From contig JAPOXR010000010.1 in NCBI GenBank assembly GCA_026706985.1, positions 1-64,000 on the forward strand: a stretch of DNA of 64,000 nt, in the 5' to 3' direction. The translations under genes and the position numbers were made by a program. The notes below the pieces were generated by a model that searched no databases, was not told the DNA's origin, and saw only the letters and a program-made list of their open reading frames with translations. This DNA is from Paracoccaceae bacterium (GTDB taxonomy: Bacteria; Pseudomonadota; Alphaproteobacteria; Rhodobacterales; Rhodobacteraceae). Positions 1 through 8,094 of this stretch are shown here, one piece after another; position 1 is the first letter of the stretch; every line of letters begins with the position of its first letter.

Positions 1-172
1 CAACGCCATGAAAACAAATAATATAATTAAATCAATGACTTATGATTCAAGCTCTAAGCTCAATCTGCTATTGGCAGGAATCGACATCGTCCGTGGCCGC
101 TAGCGCCATAGGCAACTTCCTGCCCGGCGACTCGAAATCCATAATGGCTGAAGTTGGCATGGCACAATTTAT
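1..172. other. AT-rich left edge without a recognisable gene
   Basis: The first 60 bases are clearly richer in A and T than the rest of the window. No reading frame with a credible start and ribosome-binding site is present. It adjoins the first copy of the atpI-type repeat, so it may be the original upstream flank of the ATP synthase operon. Confidence 0.4.
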
Positions 173-398
173 GGAAAGACACCGCAGGGATAGCTCAAGT
201 CACGGAAAACAGTGAGGGCGCCAATTTCCACCTTTCCTGATCGGGCACAATTGTTTGACAGCCGTTCCGGCACGCTAAAAATTCGCCGCTTCCGAATCTG
301 AGGTCAAAGCGAATACCGGAACCTGACGGCTCAGACGGCGGCGGGATCATTCTGAAAAGGATCGAAGCTGCCGGGGGGAGTTGAAACCAAAGGTTCGG
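173..398 (+). repeat. Direct repeat copy 1: decayed duplicate of the atpI promoter and 5' end
   Basis: This segment aligns almost without gaps to 2327-2553, at roughly 80% identity by eye. It contains a TTGACA box at 255-260, the leader, and the first codons of atpI. The ATG of the true atpI is ATA here, and the frame meets a stop after about 23 codons, so this copy cannot make AtpI. The degraded promoter points rightward, antisense to higA. The two copies flank the TA islet at 0.4-2.3 kb. Confidence 0.9.
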
Positions 399-730
399 CG
401 ATCCGTTCCCGACATTGACAGGCGTATCGGCCTGACCCGACCACGCCGACCCGCAATCGTCCGGTCGCGCCGCGCCTGCGCAAGCTTGTAGCTCGTCTGC
501 ATCGGCATCCAGTGATCGGCGGTGCCCCAGCCGACATCCTCCAATGCCATGTTCACCGACACACCCGCCTTGCCCTTCAGCAGGTGCGACAGCGTGCCAC
601 GCTTCCAGCCGAGACGTGTAGCCGTCTCGGTCACGTCCCAGCCTGCATCTTCCATGCACTCGCGGATCAATTCGCGCAAGTGCGGTGGGTTCAACATCGG
701 TCCGACGCGTTCGCTTACAACGTTATTCAT
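347..730 (-). CDS. higA: HigA-family antitoxin (helix-turn-helix)
   Basis: Small DNA-binding antitoxin that would neutralise HigB and repress its own operon. The start at 730 has GGGAGTG upstream. The HTH covers roughly residues 10-50 (core TETATRLGWKRGTLSHLL), and the family-typical tail TADHWMPMQTSYKLAQARR follows. Normal members end shortly after this tail. Here the frame continues about 30 residues through non-homologous sequence into the antisense strand of the atpI repeat, so the natural stop was lost. Two residues seem to be missing before LEDVGW compared with relatives as I remember them. The partner toxin upstream is only a fragment. Confidence 0.7.
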   Translation of the reverse strand: MNNVVSERVGPMLNPPHLRELIRECMEDAGWDVTETATRLGWKRGTLSHLLKGKAGVSVNMALEDVGWGTADHWMPMQTSYKLAQARRDRTIAGRRGRVRPIRLSMSGTDRRTFGFNSPRQLRSFSE

Positions 731-884
731 GATCAGCACTCCCGTTCGGCCAATGATAATCGATTTGGTCCACTTCCACGGCCTCGCCGTTCTCGAAACG
801 GAGCACCACGCACCAGTTGCCGGAGACGCATACGCTCCACCGGGGTCCGCCCGGTCGCCCTTTAAGAGGATGCAGCCGGAAACC
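723..884 (-). pseudogene. higB: C-terminal half of a HigB-type toxin, fused to an HsdR remnant
   Basis: The segment RLHPLKG, then WSVCVSGNW and VVLRFENGEAVEVDQIDYH, is the C-terminal half of HigB/RelE-fold ribosome-dependent mRNA interferases. The N-terminal half is absent. The frame instead runs upstream into type I restriction-enzyme sequence, with the junction near 876-884. The HigB stop overlaps the higA start, as in normal higBA operons. Half of the toxin fold is missing, so activity is unlikely. Confidence 0.7.
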
Positions 885-1210
885 CACGGTCCGGCTCGCG
901 TGGGTGTCGGTCTCCCGGTTGTGGAACCGCACTTCTTCGCCGTTTGACAGGAATACGAACGGCATCCCGGTCTGTTCGGCATAGTGACGGTCCTGGTTCT
1001 ACGCCGCGATCGCGGATCGCTGCTCGCCCGCTTGGCTTACCGCACAGCCATGGGCTGGCTCTGGCGGTCACAGAGCACATAGTCGGCCTGCATGCTATCC
1101 GGCAGCGCGTGTTCGAACAGGACGCTTGAACCGTCAGTGAGGTTCCGGCCCGCGCCCGTCAGCAGAACGTTGATCCTGACCCCCGCGAAAGCTTTGTCGG
1201 TTCCACTCAT
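885..1210 (-). pseudogene. hsdR: N-terminal remnant of a type I restriction endonuclease subunit R (HsdR)
   Basis: The frame starts with an ATG at 1210 that overlaps the fitB stop (ATGA). It reads DKAFAGVRINVLLTGAG, then LTDGSSVLFEHALPD and QADYVLCDRQSQPMA, then stops at 1037. The similarity continues in other frames as AKRASSDP, NQDRHYAEQTG and MPFVFLSNGEEVRF. These stretches match, from memory, the N-terminal nuclease region of HsdR proteins. At least two frameshifts break it, and it is cut off where it joins the higB fragment. The ATGA overlap suggests fitAB originally sat directly before hsdR in a restriction locus. Confidence 0.65.
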
Positions 1211-1632
1211 ACCGCCGTCCAAGGATCGACGAGTTCGACGTCGATGTCCACGAAGTCCCGGAAGTTGCGCGTCGCCACCGCCATGCCGCGGCACCGGGCG
1301 ATCGCAGCGATTTGGCAATCCGCCGGGGCGATGGGACGTCCGGCAGAACGTCGGCCCGCCGCGATGTCCGCGTAGTCTCGTGCCGCAGCACTGTCGAACG
1401 GTAGAACGCGGTCATCAAAGGCATCGAGCAGCATCGCATCGATTTCCGAGACCAGTGATTCCCGCCGCCGACCCACTGGCAGAATGGCGGCACCGTATCG
1501 CAGCTCCGCTTCGCCGACGGCCGAGAAGAACAGGTCTTCCAGGGCGTAGCCGGCGGCCCACGCCTCGACGGCCGGATCGGGCGCTTTGCGAATCAATTCG
1601 GACACCACATTTGTGTCAAGCAGCACGGCCAT
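1207..1632 (-). CDS. fitB: PIN-domain toxin, VapC/FitB family
   Basis: A 141-residue PIN-domain ribonuclease toxin. The acidic metal-binding residues expected for the family are visible: the N-terminal LLDTNVVSE (Asp6), a central Glu in VGEAELRYG, and a C-terminal Asp in APADCQIAAIA, followed by ATRNFRDF. Full length and no frameshift, so probably functional. It begins 9 bases after the antitoxin gene, as expected for a co-translated TA pair. FitB is favoured over other VapC groups because the partner is a FitA-like ribbon-helix-helix protein. Confidence 0.88.
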   Translation of the reverse strand: MAVLLDTNVVSELIRKAPDPAVEAWAAGYALEDLFFSAVGEAELRYGAAILPVGRRRESLVSEIDAMLLDAFDDRVLPFDSAAARDYADIAAGRRSAGRPIAPADCQIAAIARCRGMAVATRNFRDFVDIDVELVDPWTAV

Positions 1633-1641
1633 GACCGCGAC

Positions 1642-1884
1642 TCAATCAAAGGACGGCGGCTCGCGCCCAGGCTCGCGAAGCGGTAGATCCAGGTCCATGC
1701 CGTTGTCCGGCCCGAAATGAGAGCGCATTATGCTCGCGAGGTTCCGCGAATCCGCCTTGCGCACCACCGCATCGCGCAGGATCAGCCGCGCTTCCTCTTC
1801 CATGGAGCGGTGGTGCTCGGCAGCCCGCACGCGCAAGCGCGTCTTTACGTTGTCGTCGAGGTTTCGGATCGTGATGCTCCCCAT
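1642..1884 (-). CDS. fitA: FitA-like ribbon-helix-helix antitoxin
   Basis: An 80-residue antitoxin. The N-terminal SITIRNLDDNVKTRLRVRAA segment followed by HHRSMEEEAR is the ribbon-helix-helix DNA-binding domain of FitA-type antitoxins, and the C-terminal tail would wrap the toxin. The start at 1884 is preferred over the in-frame ATG at 1938 because AAGGG lies 7 bases upstream of it and the RHH strand begins right after it. A perfect palindrome at 1926-1940 lies 42 bases upstream and is a likely autoregulatory operator. Confidence 0.85.
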   Translation of the reverse strand: MGSITIRNLDDNVKTRLRVRAAEHHRSMEEEARLILRDAVVRKADSRNLASIMRSHFGPDNGMDLDLPLREPGREPPSFD

Positions 1885-1925
1885 GGACAAACCCTTCACT
1901 CTTCTGAAAGCCCTATCTACGCAAT

Positions 1926-1940
1926 GATTGCAATGCAATC
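1926..1940. promoter_or_regulatory. Perfect 15-bp palindrome, probable FitAB operator
   Basis: GATTGCA-A-TGCAATC is a perfect 7-bp inverted repeat with a central A. It lies in the fitA upstream region. RHH antitoxins bind short inverted repeats in their own promoters, so autoregulation is the natural reading. The binding itself is inferred. Confidence 0.55.
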
Positions 1941-2326
1941 AAGAAACTGCGGGCGAATGAGAGCGACTCCCAAACGGCAACTGTTTGATTCCTCTTTGTC
2001 CTGTTTTCCGGATCAGACGGCGAACGCGGTCCGGGCGTTGGAAGGGTTATCGTTGCCGGTGCCTGCTCCGGCTGAGACGCTGAACCGGTCCTGCCCATGC
2101 CCTTCCGAAGCGCACGGAGTTCAGATCCGGGGCATTCGCGTTCGATGAACCTGAAGCCCTGCCGTCCGGTGCGGTCACGGGGTGTTGGTCCCTTCAGGCA
2201 GGCATTGGCATAGTTTATCCAAAGTCCGAGCAGGTTGTTCATCTCGCTGCGCAAAAGGTCAGAAATCGCCTCGCACAGAGATACGCGGCCTCATCTGCTT
2301 ATCGACCCCGGTATATATTTCCTTAA
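1941..2326. other. Non-coding stretch between fitA and the atpI promoter repeat
   Basis: About 390 bases without a convincing gene. A leftward frame near 1913-2254 is open but resembles nothing I recognise and has no clear ribosome-binding site. It may be remnant DNA of the inserted islet. Confidence 0.4.
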
Positions 2327-2553
2327 GGAAAGACACCGTCGGGAAAGATCAAATCCCGGCAAACTGTGAGTGCTCCAATTCCTACCTTTCCCGGTCAGGC
2401 ACAAATGTTTGACAGCCATTCCGGCACGCCATAATTTCGCCGCTTCCGAATCTAAGGTTAAAGCGAATGCCGGAACCTGACGGCTCAGATGGCGGCGAGG
2501 CGATACGAAAGAGGATCGAAGCTGCCAGGGCGGAACTGAAACCAAAGGTTCGG
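2327..2553 (+). repeat. Direct repeat copy 2: intact atpI promoter and 5' end
   Basis: Functional counterpart of the repeat at 173-398. It contains the promoter at 2409-2437, the leader and the first 29 codons of atpI with an intact ATG. Similarity to copy 1 ends abruptly at the shared sequence AAAGGTTCGG. Confidence 0.9.
2409..2437 (+). promoter_or_regulatory. Sigma-70-type promoter of the F0 ATP synthase operon
   Basis: TTGACA at 2409-2414 and TAATTT at 2432-2437 are separated by exactly 17 bases. The promoter lies 30 bases before the atpI start and is the best match in this intergenic region. In the duplicate at 173-398 the -35 box is kept but the -10 box is altered. Confidence 0.65.
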
Positions 2554-2787
2554 AGTTTCGGCCCGGCGGGCGACGCGCATCTGGCGTGGCGTATGGTGGT
2601 TGATCTCGTTGCCGGTGTCGGTGTCGGCGCGGCGGTGGGATACGGATTGGATGTTCTGTTGGGAATCCAGCCGGTTCTGCTGGCCGTCTTTACATTGCTG
2701 GGATTTGCGGCGGGTGTGAATCTGATGTTGCGCACGGCGCGGGATTACCAGCGTAAAAGTTCCGGCGGGAATCCGTCAGGCGGGTAG
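2467..2787 (+). CDS. atpI: ATP synthase assembly protein AtpI
   Basis: A 106-residue AtpI/Atp1-type protein, the usual first gene of bacterial F0 operons, thought to help c-ring assembly. The N-terminus is hydrophilic and charged. Two hydrophobic helices follow (about residues 43-65 and 68-88; [20 protein letters not shown], then [18 protein letters not shown]). AAGG lies about 9 bases before the ATG. The first 29 codons are inside the duplicated repeat. atpB follows after 10 bases, so the genes are co-transcribed. Confidence 0.9.
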   Translation: MPEPDGSDGGEAIRKRIEAARAELKPKVRSFGPAGDAHLAWRMVVDLVAGVGVGAAVGYGLDVLLGIQPVLLAVFTLLGFAAGVNLMLRTARDYQRKSSGGNPSGG

Positions 2788-2797
2788 GGAAGTCAAA

Positions 2798-3544
2798 GTG
2801 GCGGCGGAAAACCAGTCCCTGGAAATCCATCCGATGGATCAGTTCATCGTCAAACCCCTGTTCGGCGATGGGCCCCTGATGTGGTACACCCTGTCGAATA
2901 CGACCCTGTGGATGTTTCTGGCGGTTCTTGCCTGCGCAGCCTTTTTCATGCTCGGCACAATCCGCAGGGCCGATATACCGGGGCGCGGACAGATGATCGT
3001 CGAACTGGCCTATGGATTTGTGCGCAACATGGTCGAATCCGTCGCCGGGCGGGATGCGCTGAGATATTTTCCGGTCATCATGACCGTGTTCATGTTCATC
3101 GCATTTTCGAATATCCTCGGACTTATTCCCGCCAGCTTCACCACGACCTCGCATATCGCCGTCACAGCTGCGATGGCGGTGACCGTTTTCCTGTCCGTGA
3201 CAATACTCGGCTTTGCCAAGAATGGTCTGGGGTTCCTCGGTCTGTTCTGGATTTCATCGGCGCCGATGCCACTGAGACCGGTCTTGGCGGTGATCGAGGT
3301 CATGTCCTACTTCGTGCGTCCCGTCAGCCATTCGATCCGGCTCGCCGGCAATATGATGGCCGGGCACGCGATGATCAAAGTATTCGCGGCTTTTGCGGGT
3401 GTGTTGGGCGTAGGCGCGTTTGTGCCGATAGTCGCAATTTCGGCGGTCTATGCGCTGGAGTTGCTGGTGGCGTTTATCCAGGCCTATGTTTTCACCATCC
3501 TGACCTGCGTCTATCTTCGCGATGCGTTGCATCCGAGCCATTGA
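2798..3544 (+). CDS. atpB: ATP synthase F0 subunit a
   Basis: A 248-residue integral membrane subunit a, which forms the proton half-channels against the c ring. It starts with GTG preceded by GGGAAG. The N-terminus [13 protein letters not shown] is typical. The essential arginine is in the helix [17 protein letters not shown], and the C-terminal helix carries [19 protein letters not shown]. Several further transmembrane helices are evident. Full length for alphaproteobacterial AtpB and second in the F0 operon. Confidence 0.97.
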   Translation: MAAENQSLEIHPMDQFIVKPLFGDGPLMWYTLSNTTLWMFLAVLACAAFFMLGTIRRADIPGRGQMIVELAYGFVRNMVESVAGRDALRYFPVIMTVFMFIAFSNILGLIPASFTTTSHIAVTAAMAVTVFLSVTILGFAKNGLGFLGLFWISSAPMPLRPVLAVIEVMSYFVRPVSHSIRLAGNMMAGHAMIKVFAAFAGVLGVGAFVPIVAISAVYALELLVAFIQAYVFTILTCVYLRDALHPSH

Positions 3545-3584
3545 AAGTGAAACAAACCAGAAGAGTTTAGCAAGGAGAAACCCA

Positions 3585-3821
3585 ATGGAAGGTGATCTTA
3601 CAAATCTCGGCGCCTATATCGGTGCCGGACTTGCCTGTGTGGGAATGGGCGGCGCCGCGATCGGCGTTGGAAACGTGGCCGGGAACTATCTTTCCGGTGC
3701 CTTGCGGAATCCATCCGCGGCGGCATCGCAGACGGCTATGCTGTTTATTGGAATCGCCTTTGCCGAAGCGTTCGGCATCTTTTCCTTCCTCGTTGCGTTG
3801 CTGTTGATGTTCGCACTCTGA
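3585..3821 (+). CDS. atpE: ATP synthase F0 subunit c
   Basis: A 78-residue proteolipid forming the rotor ring. Two transmembrane helices flank the polar loop [10 protein letters not shown]. The proton-carrying carboxylate is Glu61 in [11 protein letters not shown]. The start at 3585 is chosen over the longer open frame from 3522 because AAGGAGAAA precedes it and the family N-terminus begins there. It lies 40 bases after atpB, a gap whose strong ribosome-binding site fits the high output needed for the c subunit. Confidence 0.97.
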   Translation: MEGDLTNLGAYIGAGLACVGMGGAAIGVGNVAGNYLSGALRNPSAAASQTAMLFIGIAFAEAFGIFSFLVALLLMFAL

Positions 3822-3855
3822 GAATACGGGTTTCGCCGGCAAACGGGGACGGATC

Positions 3856-4386
3856 ATGGCAGAGGCAAGTCAGGCGGCTGAACAGGCGGGAATTCCGCAA
3901 CTGGATTTCAGTGCCTTTCCGAACCAGATTTTCTGGCTGATTGTATTTCTGGTCATCCTGTTCGTGATTGTCAGACATCTGGCTATTCCGCGGATTGAGA
4001 CGATCAGGGAATCGCGCAGCCGCCGCATCAGGAATGATCTGGACGGGGCGGAACGTGCCGCCGCCGAAGCCGGTCGGCTGCGTAGTGAGATCGAGTTGTC
4101 ATTGGCCGAAGCGAAAGCCGAGGCGGAGGCGATTTCCGCCGAAACGCGGGCGAAGATTCGTGGCAGCCAGGATGAAGCCATGGAGGAGGTGGCCGGCGAG
4201 ATCAGACGGTTAAGCGAAGCGTCAGAAACCCGAATTCGCCGGATCGCCGAGAGTGCCGGGGATTCGATCAGCGAAATTGCGACAGCAGCGGCCCGGGATA
4301 TCCTGTCGACGCTGTTGCCGGGCGGGACATCCGATGGAGACATCCGCCAGCGGGTTGAGAACAGGCTGAGAGGGGATGTGAATTGA
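3856..4386 (+). CDS. atpF': ATP synthase F0 subunit b' (second peripheral stalk subunit)
   Basis: A 176-residue subunit b', the divergent second b subunit found in alphaproteobacteria and phototrophs. After a short N-terminal segment, one transmembrane helix (IFWLIVFLVILFVIVRHLAI, about residues 25-44) anchors a long alanine- and glutamate-rich coiled coil that would span the stalk. Its stop overlaps the atpF start (TTGA), indicating translational coupling. Confidence 0.9.
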   Translation: MAEASQAAEQAGIPQLDFSAFPNQIFWLIVFLVILFVIVRHLAIPRIETIRESRSRRIRNDLDGAERAAAEAGRLRSEIELSLAEAKAEAEAISAETRAKIRGSQDEAMEEVAGEIRRLSEASETRIRRIAESAGDSISEIATAAARDILSTLLPGGTSDGDIRQRVENRLRGDVN

Positions 4387-4940
4387 TCCGGTTACCAGTT
4401 CTCATTCTGCTTTCCTCGGCGCTGCCGGCCGGAGCGGCGACGGGCCCGTTTTTTTCCATGGGCAATACCGATTTTGTCGTCACCATCGCTTTTCTGCTCT
4501 TTGTCGGTGCCATCATTTATTTCAAGGCGCCGGGATTTGCGGCAAAACTCATTGATGGCCGCATTGATGTCATCCGCAATGAAATCGAACGCGCTGAAGC
4601 GTTGAAAGCCGAGGCCGAAGACTCACTGAAGGCGGCGAAGAAGGAAAATTCCGCCTCTGTGCGCCAGTGTGAACAGATCGTTGAGCAGGCAAGGGAGAAT
4701 TCGCTGAAACAGATTGAAGAGGCGAAATCCCGCATTTCCGAAGCCACCGGGCGCAGGATTCAGGCTGCGACGGAGCAGATCGCGTCCGCCGAACAGGCGG
4801 CGCTCGACAGTATACGGAACCGCGCCATTGATCTTGCCATTGAGGTTGCCGAAGCCGAGATCGCAACCCGGATGACGGCGGAAAGCCGCAGGGAAATGAC
4901 CGCCCGGGCATTGCAGGAGATTCAGACCAACATCCGTTGA
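4383..4940 (+). CDS. atpF: ATP synthase F0 subunit b
   Basis: A 185-residue peripheral stalk subunit b. It starts with TTG overlapping the atpF' stop. A leading hydrophobic segment with AGAA is followed by the membrane anchor (FVVTIAFLLFVGAIIYFKAP, about residues 31-50), and then a long coiled coil that dimerises with b' and reaches the F1 head. It is the last gene of the F0 cluster; the F1 genes are not in the window, as usual for alphaproteobacteria. It converges on the methyltransferase gene 17 bases further on. Confidence 0.93.
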   Translation: MIRLPVLILLSSALPAGAATGPFFSMGNTDFVVTIAFLLFVGAIIYFKAPGFAAKLIDGRIDVIRNEIERAEALKAEAEDSLKAAKKENSASVRQCEQIVEQARENSLKQIEEAKSRISEATGRRIQAATEQIASAEQAALDSIRNRAIDLAIEVAEAEIATRMTAESRREMTARALQEIQTNIR

Positions 4941-4957
4941 CAGTCCGGTTCCGACGC

Positions 4958-5803
4958 TTATGCGGCAGCATCGCGGCGGATCGATTCCCATGCGAGCAAA
5001 GACCGTTTGATCCCGAGCCCCCAATGGTAACCGCCCAGCGCGCCGGATTTCCGCAGCGCACGGTGACAGGGAATCAACCAGCTGATTGGATTCCGCCCCA
5101 CCGCTGTGGCAACCGCCCGTACCGCTTTCGGCATTTCCGCCGCCGCTGCCAGTTCCGAATAGGTTGTGACATAGCCGGAGGGGATTGAAAGCAGCGCCTC
5201 CCATACTTTGATCTGGAATGGACCGCCTGCCAATAGGAGGCGGATATCGCCGCGCTGTTGAAGCGCCGCCTGAACCCAATTCGCCGCCGCGCCGGGATTT
5301 TCCCGGTAGAGTGCGTGCGGCCATCTGCTCCGCATATCGGCGAGGCTTTCCAGGCGGCCGCACTCGGCGGTGAAAGCGAGGCCGCAGATGCCGCGTTCGG
5401 TCGCCATCGCCAGCATTTCACCGAAGGGGCTGTCAAACCATCCGAAGTCGATTGTGACATCTTCGCCTTCGCGTGCGAATTCGCCGGGGGTCATGGCTTC
5501 CCAGCGAATGAACAGATCATGCAGACGGCCGGAGCCCGACAATCCGGTTGCGGATGCGGTTTCGAAGAGCGTGGCATGCTGCCGCAACAACATCCGCGCA
5601 TGGTCCAGTTTCAGATACTGGCTGTAACGCTTCGGCGATACGCCGGCCCAGCGCGAGAACAGGCGCTGAAAGTGAGAAGGGCTCATACCCAATTGTGCAG
5701 CGAGATCCTCAAGCGGCAACTCGTCGCCGTCACTTGCGTCGATTACCTTGATGGCACGAGCGATGACATTGTAGTGGTAGCAGGATTCAATATTCTGGGT
5801 CAT
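4958..5803 (-). CDS. Ada-like methylated-DNA-protein cysteine methyltransferase with AraC-type HTH
   Basis: A 281-residue protein that would remove O6-alkyl groups from guanine by suicide transfer to cysteine. The N-terminal AraC-type HTH (about residues 15-100: LPLEDLAAQLGMSPSHFQRLFSRW) is followed by the methyltransferase domain with FQIKVWEAL, PSGYVTTYSELA and the active-site motif NPISWLIPCHRALRK. The N-terminal phosphotriester-accepting Ada domain is absent. The start at 5803 is preferred over 5866 because AGAGGAC precedes it. It is divergent from nth, so two repair genes share an upstream region. Confidence 0.9.
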   Translation of the reverse strand: MTQNIESCYHYNVIARAIKVIDASDGDELPLEDLAAQLGMSPSHFQRLFSRWAGVSPKRYSQYLKLDHARMLLRQHATLFETASATGLSGSGRLHDLFIRWEAMTPGEFAREGEDVTIDFGWFDSPFGEMLAMATERGICGLAFTAECGRLESLADMRSRWPHALYRENPGAAANWVQAALQQRGDIRLLLAGGPFQIKVWEALLSIPSGYVTTYSELAAAAEMPKAVRAVATAVGRNPISWLIPCHRALRKSGALGGYHWGLGIKRSLLAWESIRRDAAA

Positions 5804-5890
5804 GGCGTCCTCTTTAGGCGGAAGGTGAGATAAATTGACCAGCCTGTCGACCCGTATCATGCGCATTCAAAGGGATTTCCTCCGGCTTCC

Positions 5891-6538
5891 ATGACGACAG
5901 CTTCGGAATATCACAGGATTTACCGGATTTTCTCCCGGTTCCGATCCGAACAGGCGGAGCCGAAGGGTGAATTGGAACATACAAATGTCTTTACGCTGCT
6001 GGTCGCGGTGGTGCTGTCCGCGCAAGCGACCGATGCCGGTGTCAACCGGGCAACGCGGAAACTGTTCGAAATCGCCGACTCGCCGGAAAAGATGCTCAGA
6101 CTCGGTGAGGAAGGTCTGGCGGGATACATTAAATCGATCGGGCTGTACCGCACCAAGGCGCGCAATGTCATGAAGCTTTCGCAGATTTTACAGGATGATT
6201 TCGGCGGCGCGGTTCCAGCCTCAAGGAGTGCGCTGCAGTCGCTGCCCGGAGTTGGTCGGAAAACCGCCAATGTGGTTCTCAATATGTGGTTCGGGCATCC
6301 GGCGCAGGCGGTCGACACTCATATTTTCAGAGTCGGAAACCGAACCGGTCTGGCACCGGGGAAGACTGTCGGCGAGGTCGAACAGGCGATCGAGAATAAT
6401 GTGCCCGTGGAGTTTCAAAAGCATGCCCATCACTGGCTGATTCTGCATGGCCGCTACGTGTGCAAGGCGCGCAAACCATCCTGCGGCAGCTGCATTATCG
6501 CTGATCTCTGCACTTTCACCGAAAAGGTGACGGCATGA
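5891..6538 (+). CDS. nth: Endonuclease III (base-excision repair glycosylase/AP lyase)
   Basis: A 215-residue Nth that excises oxidised pyrimidines and cleaves the abasic site. The helix-hairpin-helix LPGVGRKTA holds the catalytic Lys124, and Asp142 lies in AVDTHIFRV. The four iron-sulfur cysteines are Cys191, Cys198, Cys201 and Cys207 (spacing 6-2-5). All catalytic residues are present. The stop overlaps the start of the kinase gene by four bases (ATGA). Confidence 0.97.
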   Translation: MTTASEYHRIYRIFSRFRSEQAEPKGELEHTNVFTLLVAVVLSAQATDAGVNRATRKLFEIADSPEKMLRLGEEGLAGYIKSIGLYRTKARNVMKLSQILQDDFGGAVPASRSALQSLPGVGRKTANVVLNMWFGHPAQAVDTHIFRVGNRTGLAPGKTVGEVEQAIENNVPVEFQKHAHHWLILHGRYVCKARKPSCGSCIIADLCTFTEKVTA

Positions 6539-7554
6539 GGCCGGGCAGTGCATCGATGCGCCGGAAGCTCGATGTGGTTGGCGTGGGCAACGCTTTGGTT
6601 GATGTGCTCAGCCATACGGATGACAGCTTTCTCGCCGAACATGGTGTGATAAAGGGAATCATGCATTTGATCGGTGCCGAGCGCGCCGCCGGACTTTATG
6701 GCGAGATGCGGGATGTGCATCACAAGAGTGGCGGCTCGGCTGCCAACACGGCGGTCGGAGTAGCGCTGTTGGGAGGCGCTGCCGGATATATCGGTAAAGT
6801 CGCGGATGACGGGTTGGGTCGGATCTTCGCGGACGATCTTGCGGCGCTCGGTATAGAGTATTCGACCCCGCCCGCATCCGGCGACAGCGGCCATGAGACC
6901 GGTCGGTCACTCGTGCTGGTGACGCCCGACGGCGAGCGTTCGATGAATACTTATCTCGGCGCCGCGGAAATCCTTGCCTGGCCGGACTTTGATGCGGACA
7001 TGATCGCAGCTTCCGGTTGGATCTATCTGGAGGGCTACAGGCTGGATGGTCCGATGAGCCTGGAGGCGTTCCGGAATGCCGTCCGGATTTGCCATGGCAG
7101 CGGTGGCAAGGTGGCGCTTACTCTTTCCGATCCCTTCTGCATCGAGCGTAACCGGGCGGAGTTTCAGGAGTTGATCGAGACAGGAATTGATCTGCTGTTC
7201 TGCAACCGCCGGGAACTCTTGTCGCTATACCGCACCGATGATCTGCGCCGGGCCTTGGGTGTGGCGGTCTCGGAGGTCGGTATTGTCGCCTGCACCCTTT
7301 CCGGGGATGGCGCGGTGGTGGCCGATGCCTCCGGCGAGTGGCGCGTGCCGGCATTTCCCGTGACAATAGTGGATACGACCGGTGCAGGAGATCTGTTTGC
7401 CGCCGGTTTTCTTTATGGCATCTCGAATGGGATCGATTTGCAGCGATGTGCCCGTATGGGATGCGCCGCCGCATCCGAAGTGATCACGCATATCGGCCCC
7501 CGACCGGAGTCCGACTTGCCCGAATTGTTTCATGAGCTTGGATTATTGCCTTGA
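6535..7554 (+). CDS. PfkB-family sugar/nucleoside kinase, probably adenosine kinase
   Basis: A 339-residue ribokinase-superfamily enzyme. N-terminal VVGVGNALVDVLS and GGSAANTAVGVALLGG are the substrate-binding signatures, and VDTTGAGDLFAAGFLYG is the C-terminal PfkB signature with the catalytic Asp. Similarity is closest, as I recall, to the adenosine kinase group of alphaproteobacteria. Phosphorylation of adenosine to AMP is inferred, since subfamily specificity cannot be proved by motif. ATGA overlap with nth implies one transcript. Confidence 0.85.
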   Translation: MRPGSASMRRKLDVVGVGNALVDVLSHTDDSFLAEHGVIKGIMHLIGAERAAGLYGEMRDVHHKSGGSAANTAVGVALLGGAAGYIGKVADDGLGRIFADDLAALGIEYSTPPASGDSGHETGRSLVLVTPDGERSMNTYLGAAEILAWPDFDADMIAASGWIYLEGYRLDGPMSLEAFRNAVRICHGSGGKVALTLSDPFCIERNRAEFQELIETGIDLLFCNRRELLSLYRTDDLRRALGVAVSEVGIVACTLSGDGAVVADASGEWRVPAFPVTIVDTTGAGDLFAAGFLYGISNGIDLQRCARMGCAAASEVITHIGPRPESDLPELFHELGLLP

Positions 7555-7690
7555 ACGCGTGCCCGGCGGATAGGGACCGGCGAACTTCCGAAAACCCGGC
7601 CGCGTGCCCGGCGGATGGCATCTGTGAGGATAGGCTTGCGGGCAAGGCCGGGTTGTGGAAAATCAGCAGCGGAGCCGAGGGAGTTGCGCG

Positions 7691-8077
7691 ATGGCGTACG
7701 AGTATGATCGTCAAAATGTGTTCGCGAAAATTCTGCGCGGCGAAATCCCGTGCACGAAGCGAATGGAGACGGAACATTCATTTGTATTCGAAGACATAGC
7801 ACCAAAGGCGCCGGTGCATCTCCTGGTGATCCCCAAGGGTCCCTATGTGTGTTTTGATCATTTCGCCGAAGCGGCGTCGGATGAAGAGATTTCCGATTTC
7901 GTGCGCACTGTCGGGCGCGCCGCGGTCGAAGCCGGAGTGGCACCCGGAGGTGTCGGCAATGGTTACCGGATGATTTCAAATGCCGGCCCCGACGGGGTAC
8001 AGGAGGTGCCGCATCTGCATGTGCATATCATCGGAGGTCGGCGCCTCGGAGCCATGACTGCGCCGGGAAAGAATTGA
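7691..8077 (+). CDS. HIT-family nucleotide-binding hydrolase
   Basis: A 128-residue HIT (HINT branch) protein; relatives hydrolyse adenosine phosphoramidates. [13 protein letters not shown] is the family N-terminus, and the histidine triad is HLHVHIIGG near the C-terminus. The start at 7691 follows GAGGGAG and is preferred over an upstream in-frame ATG at 7655. The TGA stop overlaps a TTG of the next small frame, so the zinc-finger gene is probably co-translated. Confidence 0.92.
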   Translation: MAYEYDRQNVFAKILRGEIPCTKRMETEHSFVFEDIAPKAPVHLLVIPKGPYVCFDHFAEAASDEEISDFVRTVGRAAVEAGVAPGGVGNGYRMISNAGPDGVQEVPHLHVHIIGGRRLGAMTAPGKN

Positions 8078-8094
8078 GGGGTCAAACCATAACA

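Noticed and set aside
1913..2254. Leftward 113-codon frame between fitA and atpI
   Set aside because: No recognised family and no ribosome-binding site; it overlaps the fitA operator region.
5258..5833. Long rightward open frame antisense to the methyltransferase gene
   Set aside because: It is a shadow of a well-supported gene in GC-rich DNA and has no recognised motifs.
7557..7616. Short direct repeat (GCGTGCCCGGCGGAT at 7557 and 7602)
   Set aside because: Only about 15 bases in a short intergenic gap, with no partner elsewhere; likely local slippage.
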